Source: Microvirga aerilata
GTDB taxonomy: Bacteria; Pseudomonadota; Alphaproteobacteria; Rhizobiales; Beijerinckiaceae
Direction: 5' to 3'
Assembly (NCBI RefSeq): GCF_016743775.1
Contig: NZ_JAEQMY010000019.1
Location: 1 to 64,000, forward strand
DNA: 64,000 bases
A model generated the notes under the pieces. That model saw nothing but the letters and a program-made list of their open reading frames with translations, searched no databases and was not told the origin of the DNA. This document shows positions 48,788 to 57,746 of this stretch, in pieces. Each line of letters starts with the position of its first letter. Position 1 is the stretch's first letter. The translations under genes and the position numbers were made by a program.

Positions 48788-49255
48788 TCAGGCCCGAGCC
48801 CTGGATGCAACCCCGTAGATCTCATCCGCCCTCTCCTCGAAGGCTTCGGTGAACTTGCGGAAGGCTTTATCGAACACGCTGCCCATCAGGATGCCCAACG
48901 CGAAGCTCTTGAATTCGTAGTTGATGTAGAACTCCACATCGCAGCCGGTGGCCGTCTGGCGGAAGGTCCAGCGGTTTTCGAGATACTTGAACGGTCCGTC
49001 CACATACTCGACCGTGATCTTCAGGCGCGGATGGTCGAGCGTCACGCGGGTGGTGAAGCTTTCCTTGATGGCCTTGTAGCCCACGGCCATGGTGGCCACG
49101 AGCGTCTCGACGCCCTCCCCGCTCTGGACCCGGCGCATGACGCGCAAGCTCTCGCACAGGGGCAGGAACTCGGGATACCGCTCCACATCGGCCACCAGGG
49201 CAAACATCTGGGCAGGCGTATGCTTGACGGGGCGCGCGGTGCGAAAGGTCGGCAT
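48788..49255 (-). CDS. COQ10/RatA-like START-domain protein
   Basis: A 155-aa polyketide cyclase/SRPBCC fold protein. MPTFRTARPVKHTPAQMFALVADVERYPEFLPLCE-type opening, then KESFTTRV and a C-terminal helix (GSVFDKAFRKFTEAFEERA) are the marks of the COQ10 / RatA group. In alphaproteobacteria such proteins are thought to bind ubiquinone; the RatA toxin label comes from E. coli and is not shown here. It sits three bases downstream of the next gene on the same strand. Confidence 0.9.
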   Translation of the reverse strand: MPTFRTARPVKHTPAQMFALVADVERYPEFLPLCESLRVMRRVQSGEGVETLVATMAVGYKAIKESFTTRVTLDHPRLKITVEYVDGPFKYLENRWTFRQTATGCDVEFYINYEFKSFALGILMGSVFDKAFRKFTEAFEERADEIYGVASRARA

Positions 49256-49258
49256 GGC

Positions 49259-49783
49259 TCAGGCGGCCTCTCTGTTCGATGTGAGCTCAGCTTCCAGAGC
49301 CGGGATGCCGGATCGGGAGCGCAGCACATAAACGCGCTGGTCAGGGCGCAGGCGCTCCAGCATGCGAGCGGTTTTGGGTCGCATGGCGACGGGATAGGAC
49401 CAGATCCAGCGCATGAACGACAGGTCGAAGCGCTCCGGGCCGGCGGCGCCGAGGTCGGGCCGCGACCGCCCGTAGTTCCTTGCCACCCGCCAGAGAACGC
49501 GGGTGAGGCAGCGCCATCGTGGGAGGTCGAGCCACACGATGGTTGTGGCCCGGGGCACGCGGATATCGAAGGTGCTGGCGTAGTTCCCGTCCATGACCCA
49601 GGCTGGCCGGGCTGCGAGCGTGCTTACCTTCTCCCGCCACTCGGCTTTCGGGGGCGTCGTCCAGCCGGGTCCGAAGTATTCCCGATCAAGATGGATCAAC
49701 GGCAGACCGAGATCCCTGGCGATGCGGCTTGCCAGGGTGCTCTTGCCCGCGCCCGGGCTGCCGATGACCAGAATGCGCTGCAT
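49259..49783 (-). CDS. Small P-loop kinase (adenylate kinase/FlaR-like)
   Basis: A 174-aa P-loop NTPase. Walker A GSPGAGKST (8-16), then IHLDREYFGPGWTTPP, typical of the 'topology modulation' / FlaR-like kinases, and WVMDGNYAST and TTIVWLDLPRW. The lid is short with Arg-rich residues (LWRVARNYGRSRPD). Substrate unknown. Its stop is three bases from the next gene's start codon. Confidence 0.85.
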   Translation of the reverse strand: MQRILVIGSPGAGKSTLASRIARDLGLPLIHLDREYFGPGWTTPPKAEWREKVSTLAARPAWVMDGNYASTFDIRVPRATTIVWLDLPRWRCLTRVLWRVARNYGRSRPDLGAAGPERFDLSFMRWIWSYPVAMRPKTARMLERLRPDQRVYVLRSRSGIPALEAELTSNREAA

Positions 49784-49798
49784 GAACTCGCCCGGCTC

Positions 49799-50758
49799 CT
49801 AGCCGAGTTTTGTCAGACGGGCCGCCTTGAGCTTGGCAAAGTCCTCGCCGGCATGGTGCGAGGAGCGTGTCAGCGGGGTGGAGGAGACCAGGAGGAACCC
49901 TTTGGCATAAGCCGTGGTTTCATAGGCCTTGAACTCGTCCGGGGTGACGAAGCGGATCACCTGATGGTGCTTCTTCGTCGGCTGGAGGTATTGGCCGATG
50001 GTCATGAAATCCACATCCGCCGAGCGCAGGTCGTCCATGAGCTGCAGGACCTCGTTCCGCTCCTCGCCGAGCCCCACCATGATGCCGGACTTGGTGAAGA
50101 TGGTCGGGTCGAGCTCCTTCACCTGCTGGAGCAGGCGGATGGAGTGGAAATAGCGCGCACCGGGGCGCACCTTCAGGTACTTGGACGGCACGGTCTCAAG
50201 ATTATGGTTGAACACGTCAGGCTTGGCCGCGACCACGACCTCGAGCGCGCCAGGCTTCCTGAGGAAGTCGGGGGTGAGAATTTCGATGGTGGTTTTGGGC
50301 GAGCGCGCCCGGATGGCGTGGATCACGTCGGCAAAATGCTGCGCGCCCCCGTCGGCTAGGTCGTCCCGGTCCACGGAGGTGATGACCACGTGCTCCAGGC
50401 CGAGCTTCTGGACCGCGATCGCCACGCTCTCCGGCTCGTTGGGGTCGAGCGCCTGCGGCATGCCCGTCTTCACGTTGCAGAAGGCGCAGGCGCGGGTGCA
50501 GGTATCGCCCATGATCATGAAGGTGGCGTGCTTCTTCTCCCAGCACTCGCCGATATTGGGGCAGCCGGCCTCCTCGCAGACGGTCACGAGCTTGTTCTCG
50601 CGCACGATCTTGTTGGTCTCGGCCCATTTGGGCGAGCCGGGCGCTTTCACGCGGATCCATTCGGGCTTGCGCTGCTGAACAGGCTGATCCGGCCGGTGCG
50701 CCTTTTCCGGATGGCGAGGGCGGTTATCCTTGTTTAGAAGGTCGAGAACGACGGCCAT
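49799..50758 (-). CDS. lipA: Lipoyl synthase LipA
   Basis: A 319-aa radical SAM enzyme that inserts two sulfurs into octanoylated proteins. Auxiliary cluster Cys61, Cys66 and Cys72 ([12 protein letters not shown]) and the SAM-cluster triad Cys87, Cys91 and Cys94 (CTRACAFC) are intact, as is the C-terminal RSSHHA with the auxiliary-cluster Ser. It would supply lipoate for the pyruvate dehydrogenase subunits encoded about 5 kb away. ATG 50758 begins the family N-terminus. Confidence 0.97.
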   Translation of the reverse strand: MAVVLDLLNKDNRPRHPEKAHRPDQPVQQRKPEWIRVKAPGSPKWAETNKIVRENKLVTVCEEAGCPNIGECWEKKHATFMIMGDTCTRACAFCNVKTGMPQALDPNEPESVAIAVQKLGLEHVVITSVDRDDLADGGAQHFADVIHAIRARSPKTTIEILTPDFLRKPGALEVVVAAKPDVFNHNLETVPSKYLKVRPGARYFHSIRLLQQVKELDPTIFTKSGIMVGLGEERNEVLQLMDDLRSADVDFMTIGQYLQPTKKHHQVIRFVTPDEFKAYETTAYAKGFLLVSSTPLTRSSHHAGEDFAKLKAARLTKLG

Positions 50759-50907
50759 GAAGCAAAAACCTCTGGGACGAAGGGACCCCGCCCCTTCCTG
50801 CATGCCGCTGATTTAAGACTTCCGAGGCACATTCGCAAATGCTCAGATGGCGGAGCAGCGTTTCATTTTTAAAAGCTCCCGCCTGCCATAGGGGTTGAAG
50901 CGCTCCG

Positions 50908-53064
50908 TTAGGTGACTTCGCTCAAGGGAGCCTTGATCGTACAAACGACCCCCGTGGGCACGTAGGCCAGGATCGCCTCGCCCGAGAGCTCATGAGCCAA
51001 GCTCCGTTCGATGAGCCTGGTGCCGAATCCCTTGCGCTTCGGCGGCTCGACTGGAGGTCCCCCACGCTCCTGCCAGCACAGCGTCAGATGGCGGGGGTCG
51101 TCGAGCGTCACGGTCCATGTGATGGAGACTTGGCCCGTGGGCACCGAGAGGGCGCCATATTTTGCTGCGTTGGTCGCAAGCTCGTGAACAGCCATGGAGA
51201 TCGCAAGCGCTATGTTGGGGCTGAGGCGGACTTGCGGCCCATCCACGTCGCAACGCCCGCTGGATTGGCGGCAATACGGTTCGATGACCTCCCCGATCAA
51301 TTCACGAAGCTCCGCTCCCTCCCAGTTGTCCCGTGTCAGAATGTCGTGAGCCCGCGCCAGGGCCAGGAGACGGTCCTGAAACGTCCCTACGCGCAGGTCG
51401 CTCTCCGGTCCGAGCTCGCGGAAGCTTTGCACCGCGATGGACTGGACCGTCGCAAGGGTGTTCTTTACGCGATGATTGAGTTCATTGATCAGAAGCTGCT
51501 GGCGGCCCTCCCAGAGCTTGCGGTCGGTGATGTCGAAGGCAACCCCGGTGGCCTTGATGAAAACGGCCCCCTCAGGTCCATGGCTGGCCTCCAGGTCGGC
51601 ACGCAGCAGCAGCCAGTGATGGGAGCCGTCGGGCCAGATCACCTCCAGCTCCTCCTCGGCATAGCGCTGACCATGCGTGAGCGCGGCTGCCGCGGCCATT
51701 CGGAGCCGCTCGTGGGCTCCCGGGGCATAGCGGGACCTGATCTCCTCGATCGTCGGAGAGGCATCCTCGGAAAAACCGAGGAGTCGGTTCAGCTCGGGAG
51801 AGGTGGTCACGGAGTTAGTGCGGGTGTCGCTTTCCCACACGGCCATCCGGCCCGCATCGAGCGCCAGGCGAAGGCGGGATTCACTTTGTCGCAGGGCCGA
51901 CTCAGCCTCGCGCCGCGCGGTCAGGTCAATCGTCACCGACGCCATGATATGCGGGCGCCCATCCTCCTGGCGGATCAACGTCACCGTATTGCCGACCCAC
52001 ACCTCTGTGCCGTCGGGACGAACGTAGCGCTTCTCGATCTCGAAGGCTTCCCCGGCCTTGATTGCCTGCTGAAACAGCCGGAGATTTTCCGGAAGATCGT
52101 CCGGATGGGTGATGTCCTGCATGCGCAGGCCGCTCAGAAGCTTATCCCGGGTGTATCCGGAGATCTCGCAGAAGCGGTCGTTCACCCGGACAAAGCGTCC
52201 CGACAGGTCGCATTCGGCGAACCCCGCCGCAGCCTGGTCGAAGATCGCTGCAAGGTGAGCCTCGCTCTCGCGCAACTCGGTCTCGCGGCGCTTCTGATTG
52301 GTCAGGTCCCGAGCCAAGCCGATGCGGACGCTTTGGCCCTGCCACACGCTCTCGCGACCCACGAACTCCGCCGGGAAAACGGATCCGTCTTTCCGGCAGG
52401 CTTCGATTTCGTAAGGCTCCTCCTGCCTGAGGCGGCCTTTTTCCAGGAGCAGCTCGGCGCTCCTGGACGTTACGAACGCGGTGCTGGGACGCCCGATCAC
52501 ATCGGCGACATTGTCGTATCCGAAGATACGGGCATAAGCCGGGTTGCAGTCGAGAGCGACGGTGCCGTTGTGAATGATCACGCCTTCGCGGGTTTCCTCG
52601 GAGAACAGCCGGTAGCGGGCCTCGCTCTCGCGAAGCGCCGTCCGGGCCTCGACCTGTTCGGTGACGTCGAATCCCTGAGCGAAGATGCCGGTGGCCTTGC
52701 CCCGGTCATCCATCACGGGCTGGTACACGAAATCCATATAGCGGGTTTCGGTGGGAGCCCCCGGCCGACGCTGGAACGCGACCGGCATCTGACGGCCTAC
52801 GAAAGGCTCGCCCGTTGCGTATACCGTGTCGAGGAGGGCTACGGTCCCTTGCGCCTCCAGCTCGGGAAGCGCATCACGCACCCGTTGGCCGATGACGTCG
52901 TGCCTGCCGATCAGCTCGAGATAAGCCGGATTGGTAAACTCGAAGACGTGATCCGGCCCGCTCAGGATCGCGATCATGCCGGGTGCCTGCTGAAAGAAGA
53001 ACCGAAGCCGGTCCGTCTTGTCGGCGGCGAAGGGGAGCCCCGACGGGACTGGATTACCGTGCAT
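50908..53064 (-). CDS. Four-PAS sensor histidine kinase of the HWE family
   Basis: A 718-aa cytoplasmic kinase. Four PAS/PAC units lie near 20-140, 150-260, 270-385 and 395-515. The C-terminal kinase is of the HWE type: phosphoacceptor His531 in LLINELNHRVKNTLATVQS, and an ATPase core with HELATNAAKYGALS and the Trp-X-Glu in LCWQERGG. There is no membrane segment. These kinases often respond to light or redox; no LOV Cys motif (NCRFLQ) is seen. The ATG at 53064 with AGGGG ahead overlaps the ParD-like gene by 11 bases. No response regulator lies nearby. Confidence 0.92.
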   Translation of the reverse strand: MHGNPVPSGLPFAADKTDRLRFFFQQAPGMIAILSGPDHVFEFTNPAYLELIGRHDVIGQRVRDALPELEAQGTVALLDTVYATGEPFVGRQMPVAFQRRPGAPTETRYMDFVYQPVMDDRGKATGIFAQGFDVTEQVEARTALRESEARYRLFSEETREGVIIHNGTVALDCNPAYARIFGYDNVADVIGRPSTAFVTSRSAELLLEKGRLRQEEPYEIEACRKDGSVFPAEFVGRESVWQGQSVRIGLARDLTNQKRRETELRESEAHLAAIFDQAAAGFAECDLSGRFVRVNDRFCEISGYTRDKLLSGLRMQDITHPDDLPENLRLFQQAIKAGEAFEIEKRYVRPDGTEVWVGNTVTLIRQEDGRPHIMASVTIDLTARREAESALRQSESRLRLALDAGRMAVWESDTRTNSVTTSPELNRLLGFSEDASPTIEEIRSRYAPGAHERLRMAAAAALTHGQRYAEEELEVIWPDGSHHWLLLRADLEASHGPEGAVFIKATGVAFDITDRKLWEGRQQLLINELNHRVKNTLATVQSIAVQSFRELGPESDLRVGTFQDRLLALARAHDILTRDNWEGAELRELIGEVIEPYCRQSSGRCDVDGPQVRLSPNIALAISMAVHELATNAAKYGALSVPTGQVSITWTVTLDDPRHLTLCWQERGGPPVEPPKRKGFGTRLIERSLAHELSGEAILAYVPTGVVCTIKAPLSEVT

Positions 53065-53254
53065 TACGGTCCCCTGCGGCGGCCCTGCCCTGCTCAAGGC
53101 TGGGCTCCTGGCGACGGTCCTGCTCCACCAGCAGGCGGAGGGCGGCTCGCACGACCTCGCTGGCGCTGCGGTAATGGCCGGTTTTCACCTTCGCGGCAAT
53201 GAAGGTGGTCAGTTCCGGGGTCAGGGAGGCCGTGATGGTCGATTTGGAGGGCAT
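53054..53254 (-). CDS. Orphan ParD-like antitoxin
   Basis: A 66-aa ribbon-helix-helix protein of the ParD/CC2985 antitoxin type: STITASLTPELTTFIAAKVKTGHYRSASEVVRAALRLL forms the usual strand and two helices, followed by a flexible polar end. No parE toxin gene lies beside it on either side. Its end overlaps the start of the PAS kinase gene on the same strand. It may act as a DNA-binding regulator of that kinase gene, or be a relic. No good ribosome site is visible ahead of the ATG. Confidence 0.8.
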   Translation of the reverse strand: MPSKSTITASLTPELTTFIAAKVKTGHYRSASEVVRAALRLLVEQDRRQEPSLEQGRAAAGDRNAR

Positions 53255-53416
53255 GACAATCGGGAGGGTAGGAAAGGTTCTTACCCATCTAGCAGCATAG
53301 TTCCGGGTTGAATATCAACTTAGATGATCGGCTATAGCGGCGCTTCGTCCCGGTTCAACCATTATGGCCGGTCCCGACGGCGAAGGCTTGGAAGCATGGA
53401 TGCCCACTTGGCCGGA

Positions 53417-53884
53417 TCATTCCCGGGATGGGCTGGACGCCCGAGCGAATTCAGCCAGCAGCTCCGGGTAAAGCTCCATCGGGGGCAAACCTTCGAAGCT
53501 GTGGACTGCCGACGTCTTGGCCCAGGGCAGCGCCTCGCGGGTGTAGGTTTCCATGAACGGCGCAAGGTCGTTCACATTCTCCAGCATCGTGCTGCGCACG
53601 TTCACAAAATCGTCCAAGCCCTCGGGGCAGGTGAAGAGCCAGCTCATGCAATGGGGGCAGAAGAAGTGGCGGGTAGCGCCATGAAGGCCGCCGATAACAG
53701 GCTCACCCTCTACCACCTCGAATCTGTGGCTGGGATAGAGCGCGCTCAAGGAGAAGGCGCTGGCGGTCATGCGCTGGCAACCGGTGCAGTGGCAGGCCAT
53801 GGTGACGAGAGGCGCTCCGCTGACACGAAATCTCACCTGCCCGCATCGGCATTCGCCATCCCGCACGGCGTTCTGGTCCGTCAT
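53417..53884 (-). CDS. GFA-family (glutathione-dependent formaldehyde-activating-like) protein
   Basis: A 155-aa zinc protein of the GFA/CENP-V fold. Cys pairs are in [25 protein letters not shown] and FFCPHCMSW, enough for two zinc sites. The family name comes from Gfa, but most members have unknown substrates. ATG 53884 starts the domain; the longer frame runs into the terminator of the lpdA operon. Confidence 0.9.
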   Translation of the reverse strand: MTDQNAVRDGECRCGQVRFRVSGAPLVTMACHCTGCQRMTASAFSLSALYPSHRFEVVEGEPVIGGLHGATRHFFCPHCMSWLFTCPEGLDDFVNVRSTMLENVNDLAPFMETYTREALPWAKTSAVHSFEGLPPMELYPELLAEFARASSPSRE

Positions 53885-53955
53885 GGCTTTCTCCTGTGTG
53901 TCGTAGGGCCAAGCCTGCCGGCAGGGTAGCCGCCCTGTCAATGCGGACACCAGGT

Positions 53956-53990
53956 TCAAAAAACATGGCCGGGCGGAGCCCGGCCATGTT
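53956..53990 (-). terminator. Intrinsic terminator of the pdh-lpdA operon
   Basis: Perfect 13-base stem (AACATGGCCGGGC 53962-53974 / GCCCGGCCATGTT 53978-53990) with a three-base loop, followed on the minus strand by TTTTTT (53963-53958). It lies about 35 bases past the lpdA stop. The stem core GGCCGGG...CCCGGCC recurs downstream of eno. Confidence 0.88.
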
Positions 53991-54022
53991 GGGAGCAAAA
54001 GTTGGGCCTGCGGCCTGCCGCT

Positions 54023-55459
54023 TTAGATGTGGATCACGCGGCCATAGGCGTCCATGACGCTCTCATGCATGGTCTCGGAGAGGGTCGGGTGCGGGAAGAC
54101 AGCGTGGATCAGCTCCTCCTCCGTGGTCTCCAGGTTCATGGCGATCACGTAGCCCTGGATCAGCTCGGTCACTTCGGCGCCGATCATGTGGGCGCCAAGC
54201 AGCTGGCCCGTCTTCTTGTCGAAGATGGTTTTGACCAAGCCTTCCGGCTCGCCCAGGGCAATGGCCTTGCCGTTGCCGATGAAGGGGAAGCGACCGACGC
54301 GGACGTCGAAGCCCTGCTCCTTCGCCTTGGCCTCAGTCAGGCCCACGGATGCGATCTGCGGATTGCAATAGGTGCAGCCCGGGATCTTGGCCTTGTCCAT
54401 GGCATGGGCGTGCAGGCCCTTGATGGTCTCGACGCAGATCACGCCTTCGTGCTCGGCCTTGTGCGCCAGCATGGGCGGACCCGCCACGTCGCCGATGGCG
54501 TAGATGCCCGGCACATTGGTGCGCCCGAGCCCGTCCGTCATGACGACGCCGCGCTCGATCTTCACCCCGAGCCTCTCGAGGCCGAGATTTTCGATGTTGC
54601 CGACGACGCCGACCGCCGAGATCATCCGCTCCGCAGTGATGGTCTGCGTTCCCTTGCCGTCATCGATGGTGGCCGTGATGGAGTTTGCGCCCTTCTCCAC
54701 CTTCGTGACCTTTGCGCCGGACAGGATCTTCATCCCCTGCTTCTCGAAGCGCTTGCGGGCGAGCGCCGCAATCTCCGCGTCCTCGACGGGCAGGATCTGC
54801 GGCATCACCTCGACCACCGTCACCTCCACGCCCATGGTGCGGTAGAAGGAGGCGAACTCGATGCCGATGGCGCCCGACCCCATGACGAGGAGCGATTTCG
54901 GCATGGTGGGAGGCACCATGGCCTCGAAATAGGTCCAGATCAGCTTGCCGTCCGGCTCGATGCCCGGTAGCGCACGGGGCCGCGCGCCGGTGGCCACGAT
55001 GATGTGCTTGGCGGCGTAAGTGCCGGGCTCCAGCACGCCCTTCGGCACCGGGTTTTGCGGCTGCATGGCGGGCTTCTTGGGAGCCGATACCACTACCTCG
55101 CCGGGCTTGGTGATGTTGGCCTCGCCCCAGATCACGTCGACCTTGTTCTTCTTGAGCAGCATGCCGACACCGCCGTTGAGACGGCCCGACACGCCGCGCG
55201 AGCGCTGCACGATGGCGGCCGCATCGAAGCCGATCCCTTGAGCCGACAGGCCGTAATCCTTGGCGTGCTCCATGTAGTGGTAGATCTCGGCCGAGCGCAG
55301 GAGCGCCTTGGTGGGTATGCAGCCCCAGTTGAGGCAGATGCCGCCCAGATGCTCGCGCTCCACGACCGCGGTCTTGAACCCGAGCTGCGCCGAGCGGATC
55401 GCGGCCACATAGCCCCCCGGCCCGCCGCCGATGACGATGATGTCGTATTGGTTTGCCAT
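54023..55459 (-). CDS. lpdA: Dihydrolipoyl dehydrogenase (E3)
   Basis: A 478-aa FAD disulfide oxidoreductase that reoxidises the lipoyl arms of E2 with NAD+. FAD site GGGPGGYVAA, redox disulfide Cys42/Cys47 in GGICLNWGCIPTK, second dinucleotide site GSGAIGIEFASFYRTMG, and the C-terminal His-Glu pair in HAVFPHPTLSE. The ribosome site GGAGG lies inside the end of the DUF559 gene, whose TAA directly abuts the lpdA ATG. Confidence 0.97.
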   Translation of the reverse strand: MANQYDIIVIGGGPGGYVAAIRSAQLGFKTAVVEREHLGGICLNWGCIPTKALLRSAEIYHYMEHAKDYGLSAQGIGFDAAAIVQRSRGVSGRLNGGVGMLLKKNKVDVIWGEANITKPGEVVVSAPKKPAMQPQNPVPKGVLEPGTYAAKHIIVATGARPRALPGIEPDGKLIWTYFEAMVPPTMPKSLLVMGSGAIGIEFASFYRTMGVEVTVVEVMPQILPVEDAEIAALARKRFEKQGMKILSGAKVTKVEKGANSITATIDDGKGTQTITAERMISAVGVVGNIENLGLERLGVKIERGVVMTDGLGRTNVPGIYAIGDVAGPPMLAHKAEHEGVICVETIKGLHAHAMDKAKIPGCTYCNPQIASVGLTEAKAKEQGFDVRVGRFPFIGNGKAIALGEPEGLVKTIFDKKTGQLLGAHMIGAEVTELIQGYVIAMNLETTEEELIHAVFPHPTLSETMHESVMDAYGRVIHI

Positions 55460-55912
55460 TTACGCCTCCAGGTCCCCTTCCCCTTGCGGGGAGGGGTAAG
55501 GGGTGGGGGTGGTGCGGACACGTGCCGCATGAGGGATGTCGAGCACTGAAGTGATGTCCAGCATCACTTCAGCATTGGTGAAATGAAGAGCATGAAAGCC
55601 TTGGCTCGCGGGATAGGCCGTCCGCCGGCTATCGTAAGCAGTGGCCTGATCGCTGGTGTGTTGGCCGCCATCGACTTCGATGACGAGCCGGGTGCCGAGA
55701 CAGCAGAAATCGGCGATGTGGGAACCGATGGGAACTTGGCGCCTGAAATGGGTGTCGCTTAAGGGCAGGCGATTCCGCAGGTGCCACCACAAACGCTTCT
55801 CAGGTTCTGTGAGAGTGCGCCGCAGTTTCCCCGCATTCGACTTCGCCCGTGGTGATGTCGATCTGGCAGGTGGCTGGTTCCACGACATTGCAGGTTCTGT
55901 CAGCGCGAGCAT
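55460..55912 (-). CDS. DUF559 (Vsr-like) endonuclease-domain protein inside the pdh operon
   Basis: A 150-aa protein with the DUF559 fold, a PD-(D/E)XK nuclease relative of Vsr: LRRTLTEPEKRLWWHLRNR, FRRQVPIGSHIADFCC (Asp68), LVIEVDGGQH (Glu79, Asp81). The last 15 residues (TPTPYPSPQGEGDLEA) are encoded by a GC-rich palindromic repeat that has an inverted partner just upstream of the gene. The start is uncertain (55912 or 55888), with no good ribosome site. Biochemical role unknown; it has no business in pyruvate oxidation, so it looks like an insertion between pdhC and lpdA. Confidence 0.85.
   Translation of the reverse strand: MLALTEPAMSWNQPPARSTSPRAKSNAGKLRRTLTEPEKRLWWHLRNRLPLSDTHFRRQVPIGSHIADFCCLGTRLVIEVDGGQHTSDQATAYDSRRTAYPASQGFHALHFTNAEVMLDITSVLDIPHAARVRTTPTPYPSPQGEGDLEA
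55473..55515. repeat. GC-rich palindromic repeat, left copy
   Basis: Plus-strand sequence CCCTTGCGGGGAGGGG (55481-55496) followed by TAAGGGGTGGGGGT. On the minus strand it encodes the TPYPSPQGEG end of the DUF559 protein. The inverted copy lies at 55917-55961. Confidence 0.7.
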
Positions 55913-55916
55913 GCGT

Positions 55917-55961
55917 CACGACCCCCACCCCTGCCCCTCCCCGCGAGGGGGAGGGAAAAGG
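55917..55961. repeat. GC-rich palindromic repeat, right copy (inverted)
   Basis: On the minus strand this reads CCCTCGCGGGGAGGGG then CAGGGGTGGGGGT, nearly the same as the left copy on the plus strand. The two form an inverted pair around the DUF559 gene. It lies between the pdhC stop (55974) and the DUF559 start. Confidence 0.7.
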
Positions 55962-55973
55962 TGGAGCATTTGC

Positions 55974-57416
55974 TCAAACCAGCATCCCCATCGGGCTCTC
56001 GATGAGCTGCTTGAAGGCTGCCAGCAGTTCCGCGCCGAGAGCACCATCGACCACGCGGTGGTCGCAGGAGAGGGTCACGGTCATGGCCTGAATGACGGCA
56101 GGAGCACCGTTCTTCACCACGACGCGCTGCTCGCCGGCGCCGACCGCCAGGATCGTGCCCTGTGGCGGGTTGATGACCGCCTGGAAGTTCTTGATGCCGA
56201 ACATGCCGAGGTTGGAGACCGCGGTGGAGCCGCCCTGATATTCCTCGGGCTTCAGGCGGCGGGTGCGGGCGCGGCCCGCCATGTCCTTCACCTCGCCCGA
56301 GATGGTGGTGAGGGTCTTCTGTTCCGCCTTGCGCACGACCGGCGTGAACAGGCCGCCCTCGATTGCGACGGCGACGCCCACATCGGAATGCTTCATCTTC
56401 AGGATGCGATCCTCGGCCCAGACCGCGTTGGCGGCGGGAACCCGCTGGAGCGCGATGGCGAGAGCCTTGATGACGAAGTCGTTGACCGAAAGCTTGTAGG
56501 CGGGCTTGCCGTCCTTGTCCTTGCCGGCGGCTGCATTGATCTGCTCGCGCAGGGCCATGAGCGCGTCGAGCTCGCAATCCAGCGACAGGTAGAAATGAGG
56601 CACCGTCTGCTTCGACTCGACGAGGCGCTTGGCAATGGTCTTGCGCATGCCGTCGAGCGGCACTTCCTCGTAGGTGCCGGCCTCGAACATGGCCTTGACC
56701 TGATCGGCCGAGGCGCTCTGGGCCAGCTGAGGGGCTGCGGGTTTGGCCGCAGGTGCAGGCGCAGGTGCCGCCGCCGCAGCGGGCGCCGGAGCAGCCGCCG
56801 GCTTCGTGCCGCCACCCTGGAGCGCGGAGCGCACGTCCTTCTCGACGATGCGGCCATGGGGGCCGGAGCCCTGGACGGAGCCTATATCGATGCCTGCTTC
56901 ACGTGCTATGCGCTTGGCAAGAGGCGAGGCAAAGACCCGGTTGCCGCCTGCCTGCTGCTCCCCTGCCCCATTGGGCTTGCCTGCGGGCTGCGCCGGCCCC
57001 TCGGGAGCCTGATCGACACGGGCATAGGACATGTGGGCTGCCGGATCGCCCTGAATGGCGTTGGCCTGCGGCTGGGGCGCGGCTGCTGGCGCAGCAGGAG
57101 CCGGTGCGGCTTCAGCCTTCGGTGCCGGAGCGCTGCCGCCGCCAGATGGAGCCGTGACGCTCTTCGGATCCTCGCCCTCGCCGGCGATCAAAGCGATCAA
57201 CTGGTTGACGGGCACGTCTGCGGTGCCTTCAGGCACGACGATCTTGGCGAGGATGCCTTCGTCCACCGCCTCCACTTCCATGGTGGCCTTGTCGGTCTCG
57301 ATCTCGGCGATGATATCGCCGGATTTCACCGTGTCGCCTTCCTTCTTCAGCCACTTGGCAAGGTTGCCCTTTTCCATGGTGGGAGACAGGGCGGGCATCA
57401 GGATATTGATGGGCAT
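55974..57416 (-). CDS. pdhC: Pyruvate dehydrogenase E2, dihydrolipoamide acetyltransferase
   Basis: A 480-aa E2 with one lipoyl domain (1-78, lipoyl Lys43 in ETDKATMEV), an Ala/Pro linker, a peripheral-subunit-binding domain (about 160-195; FASPLAKRIAREAGIDIGS), a second Ala/Pro-rich linker, and the catalytic domain (about 250-480) with His453 and Asp457 in CDHRVVDGALG. It forms the core of the complex and transfers acetyl to CoA. Confidence 0.97.
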   Translation of the reverse strand: MPINILMPALSPTMEKGNLAKWLKKEGDTVKSGDIIAEIETDKATMEVEAVDEGILAKIVVPEGTADVPVNQLIALIAGEGEDPKSVTAPSGGGSAPAPKAEAAPAPAAPAAAPQPQANAIQGDPAAHMSYARVDQAPEGPAQPAGKPNGAGEQQAGGNRVFASPLAKRIAREAGIDIGSVQGSGPHGRIVEKDVRSALQGGGTKPAAAPAPAAAAAPAPAPAAKPAAPQLAQSASADQVKAMFEAGTYEEVPLDGMRKTIAKRLVESKQTVPHFYLSLDCELDALMALREQINAAAGKDKDGKPAYKLSVNDFVIKALAIALQRVPAANAVWAEDRILKMKHSDVGVAVAIEGGLFTPVVRKAEQKTLTTISGEVKDMAGRARTRRLKPEEYQGGSTAVSNLGMFGIKNFQAVINPPQGTILAVGAGEQRVVVKNGAPAVIQAMTVTLSCDHRVVDGALGAELLAAFKQLIESPMGMLV

Positions 57417-57445
57417 GGCGTTTATGGATCCTGATCTTGTAGGGT

Positions 57446-57742
57446 TTAATTGATCGCCTGCGTCGAACCAGGATCGCTCGGATCATCCAGCTCGGCCTGA
57501 ATGCCGGCAGTGATCTCGGCCAGAGCCTCCTCTTCGGAGAACTCCGTTTCCATGGCGTAGACGCGCGCGGCGTGACGGGCGAGGTCCACCAGGAGCACGC
57601 CCCAGGTGAACGGATCGTCGAAGGCGCGGCGAAGCGCGATGCTCACCTCGCCATCGACCACCGAAGCCCTCAGGATCTCGATGCCGCCCTTTTCGAGGAC
57701 GTCAGGCGGAACGTTGAGGGCTTCGAATTTCCGTTCGCTCAT
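57446..57742 (-). CDS. DUF5076 protein in the pdh operon
   Basis: A 98-aa protein: MSERKFEALNVPPDVLEKGG, then EILRASVVDGEVSIALRRAFDDPFTWGVLLVDLARHAARVYA and an acidic tail. This fits DUF5076, which I recall between pdhB and pdhC in many Hyphomicrobiales. The conserved place argues for a role tied to the complex, but none is known. ATG 57742 lies four bases after the pdhB stop. Confidence 0.85.
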   Translation of the reverse strand: MSERKFEALNVPPDVLEKGGIEILRASVVDGEVSIALRRAFDDPFTWGVLLVDLARHAARVYAMETEFSEEEALAEITAGIQAELDDPSDPGSTQAIN

Positions 57743-57746
57743 GATC

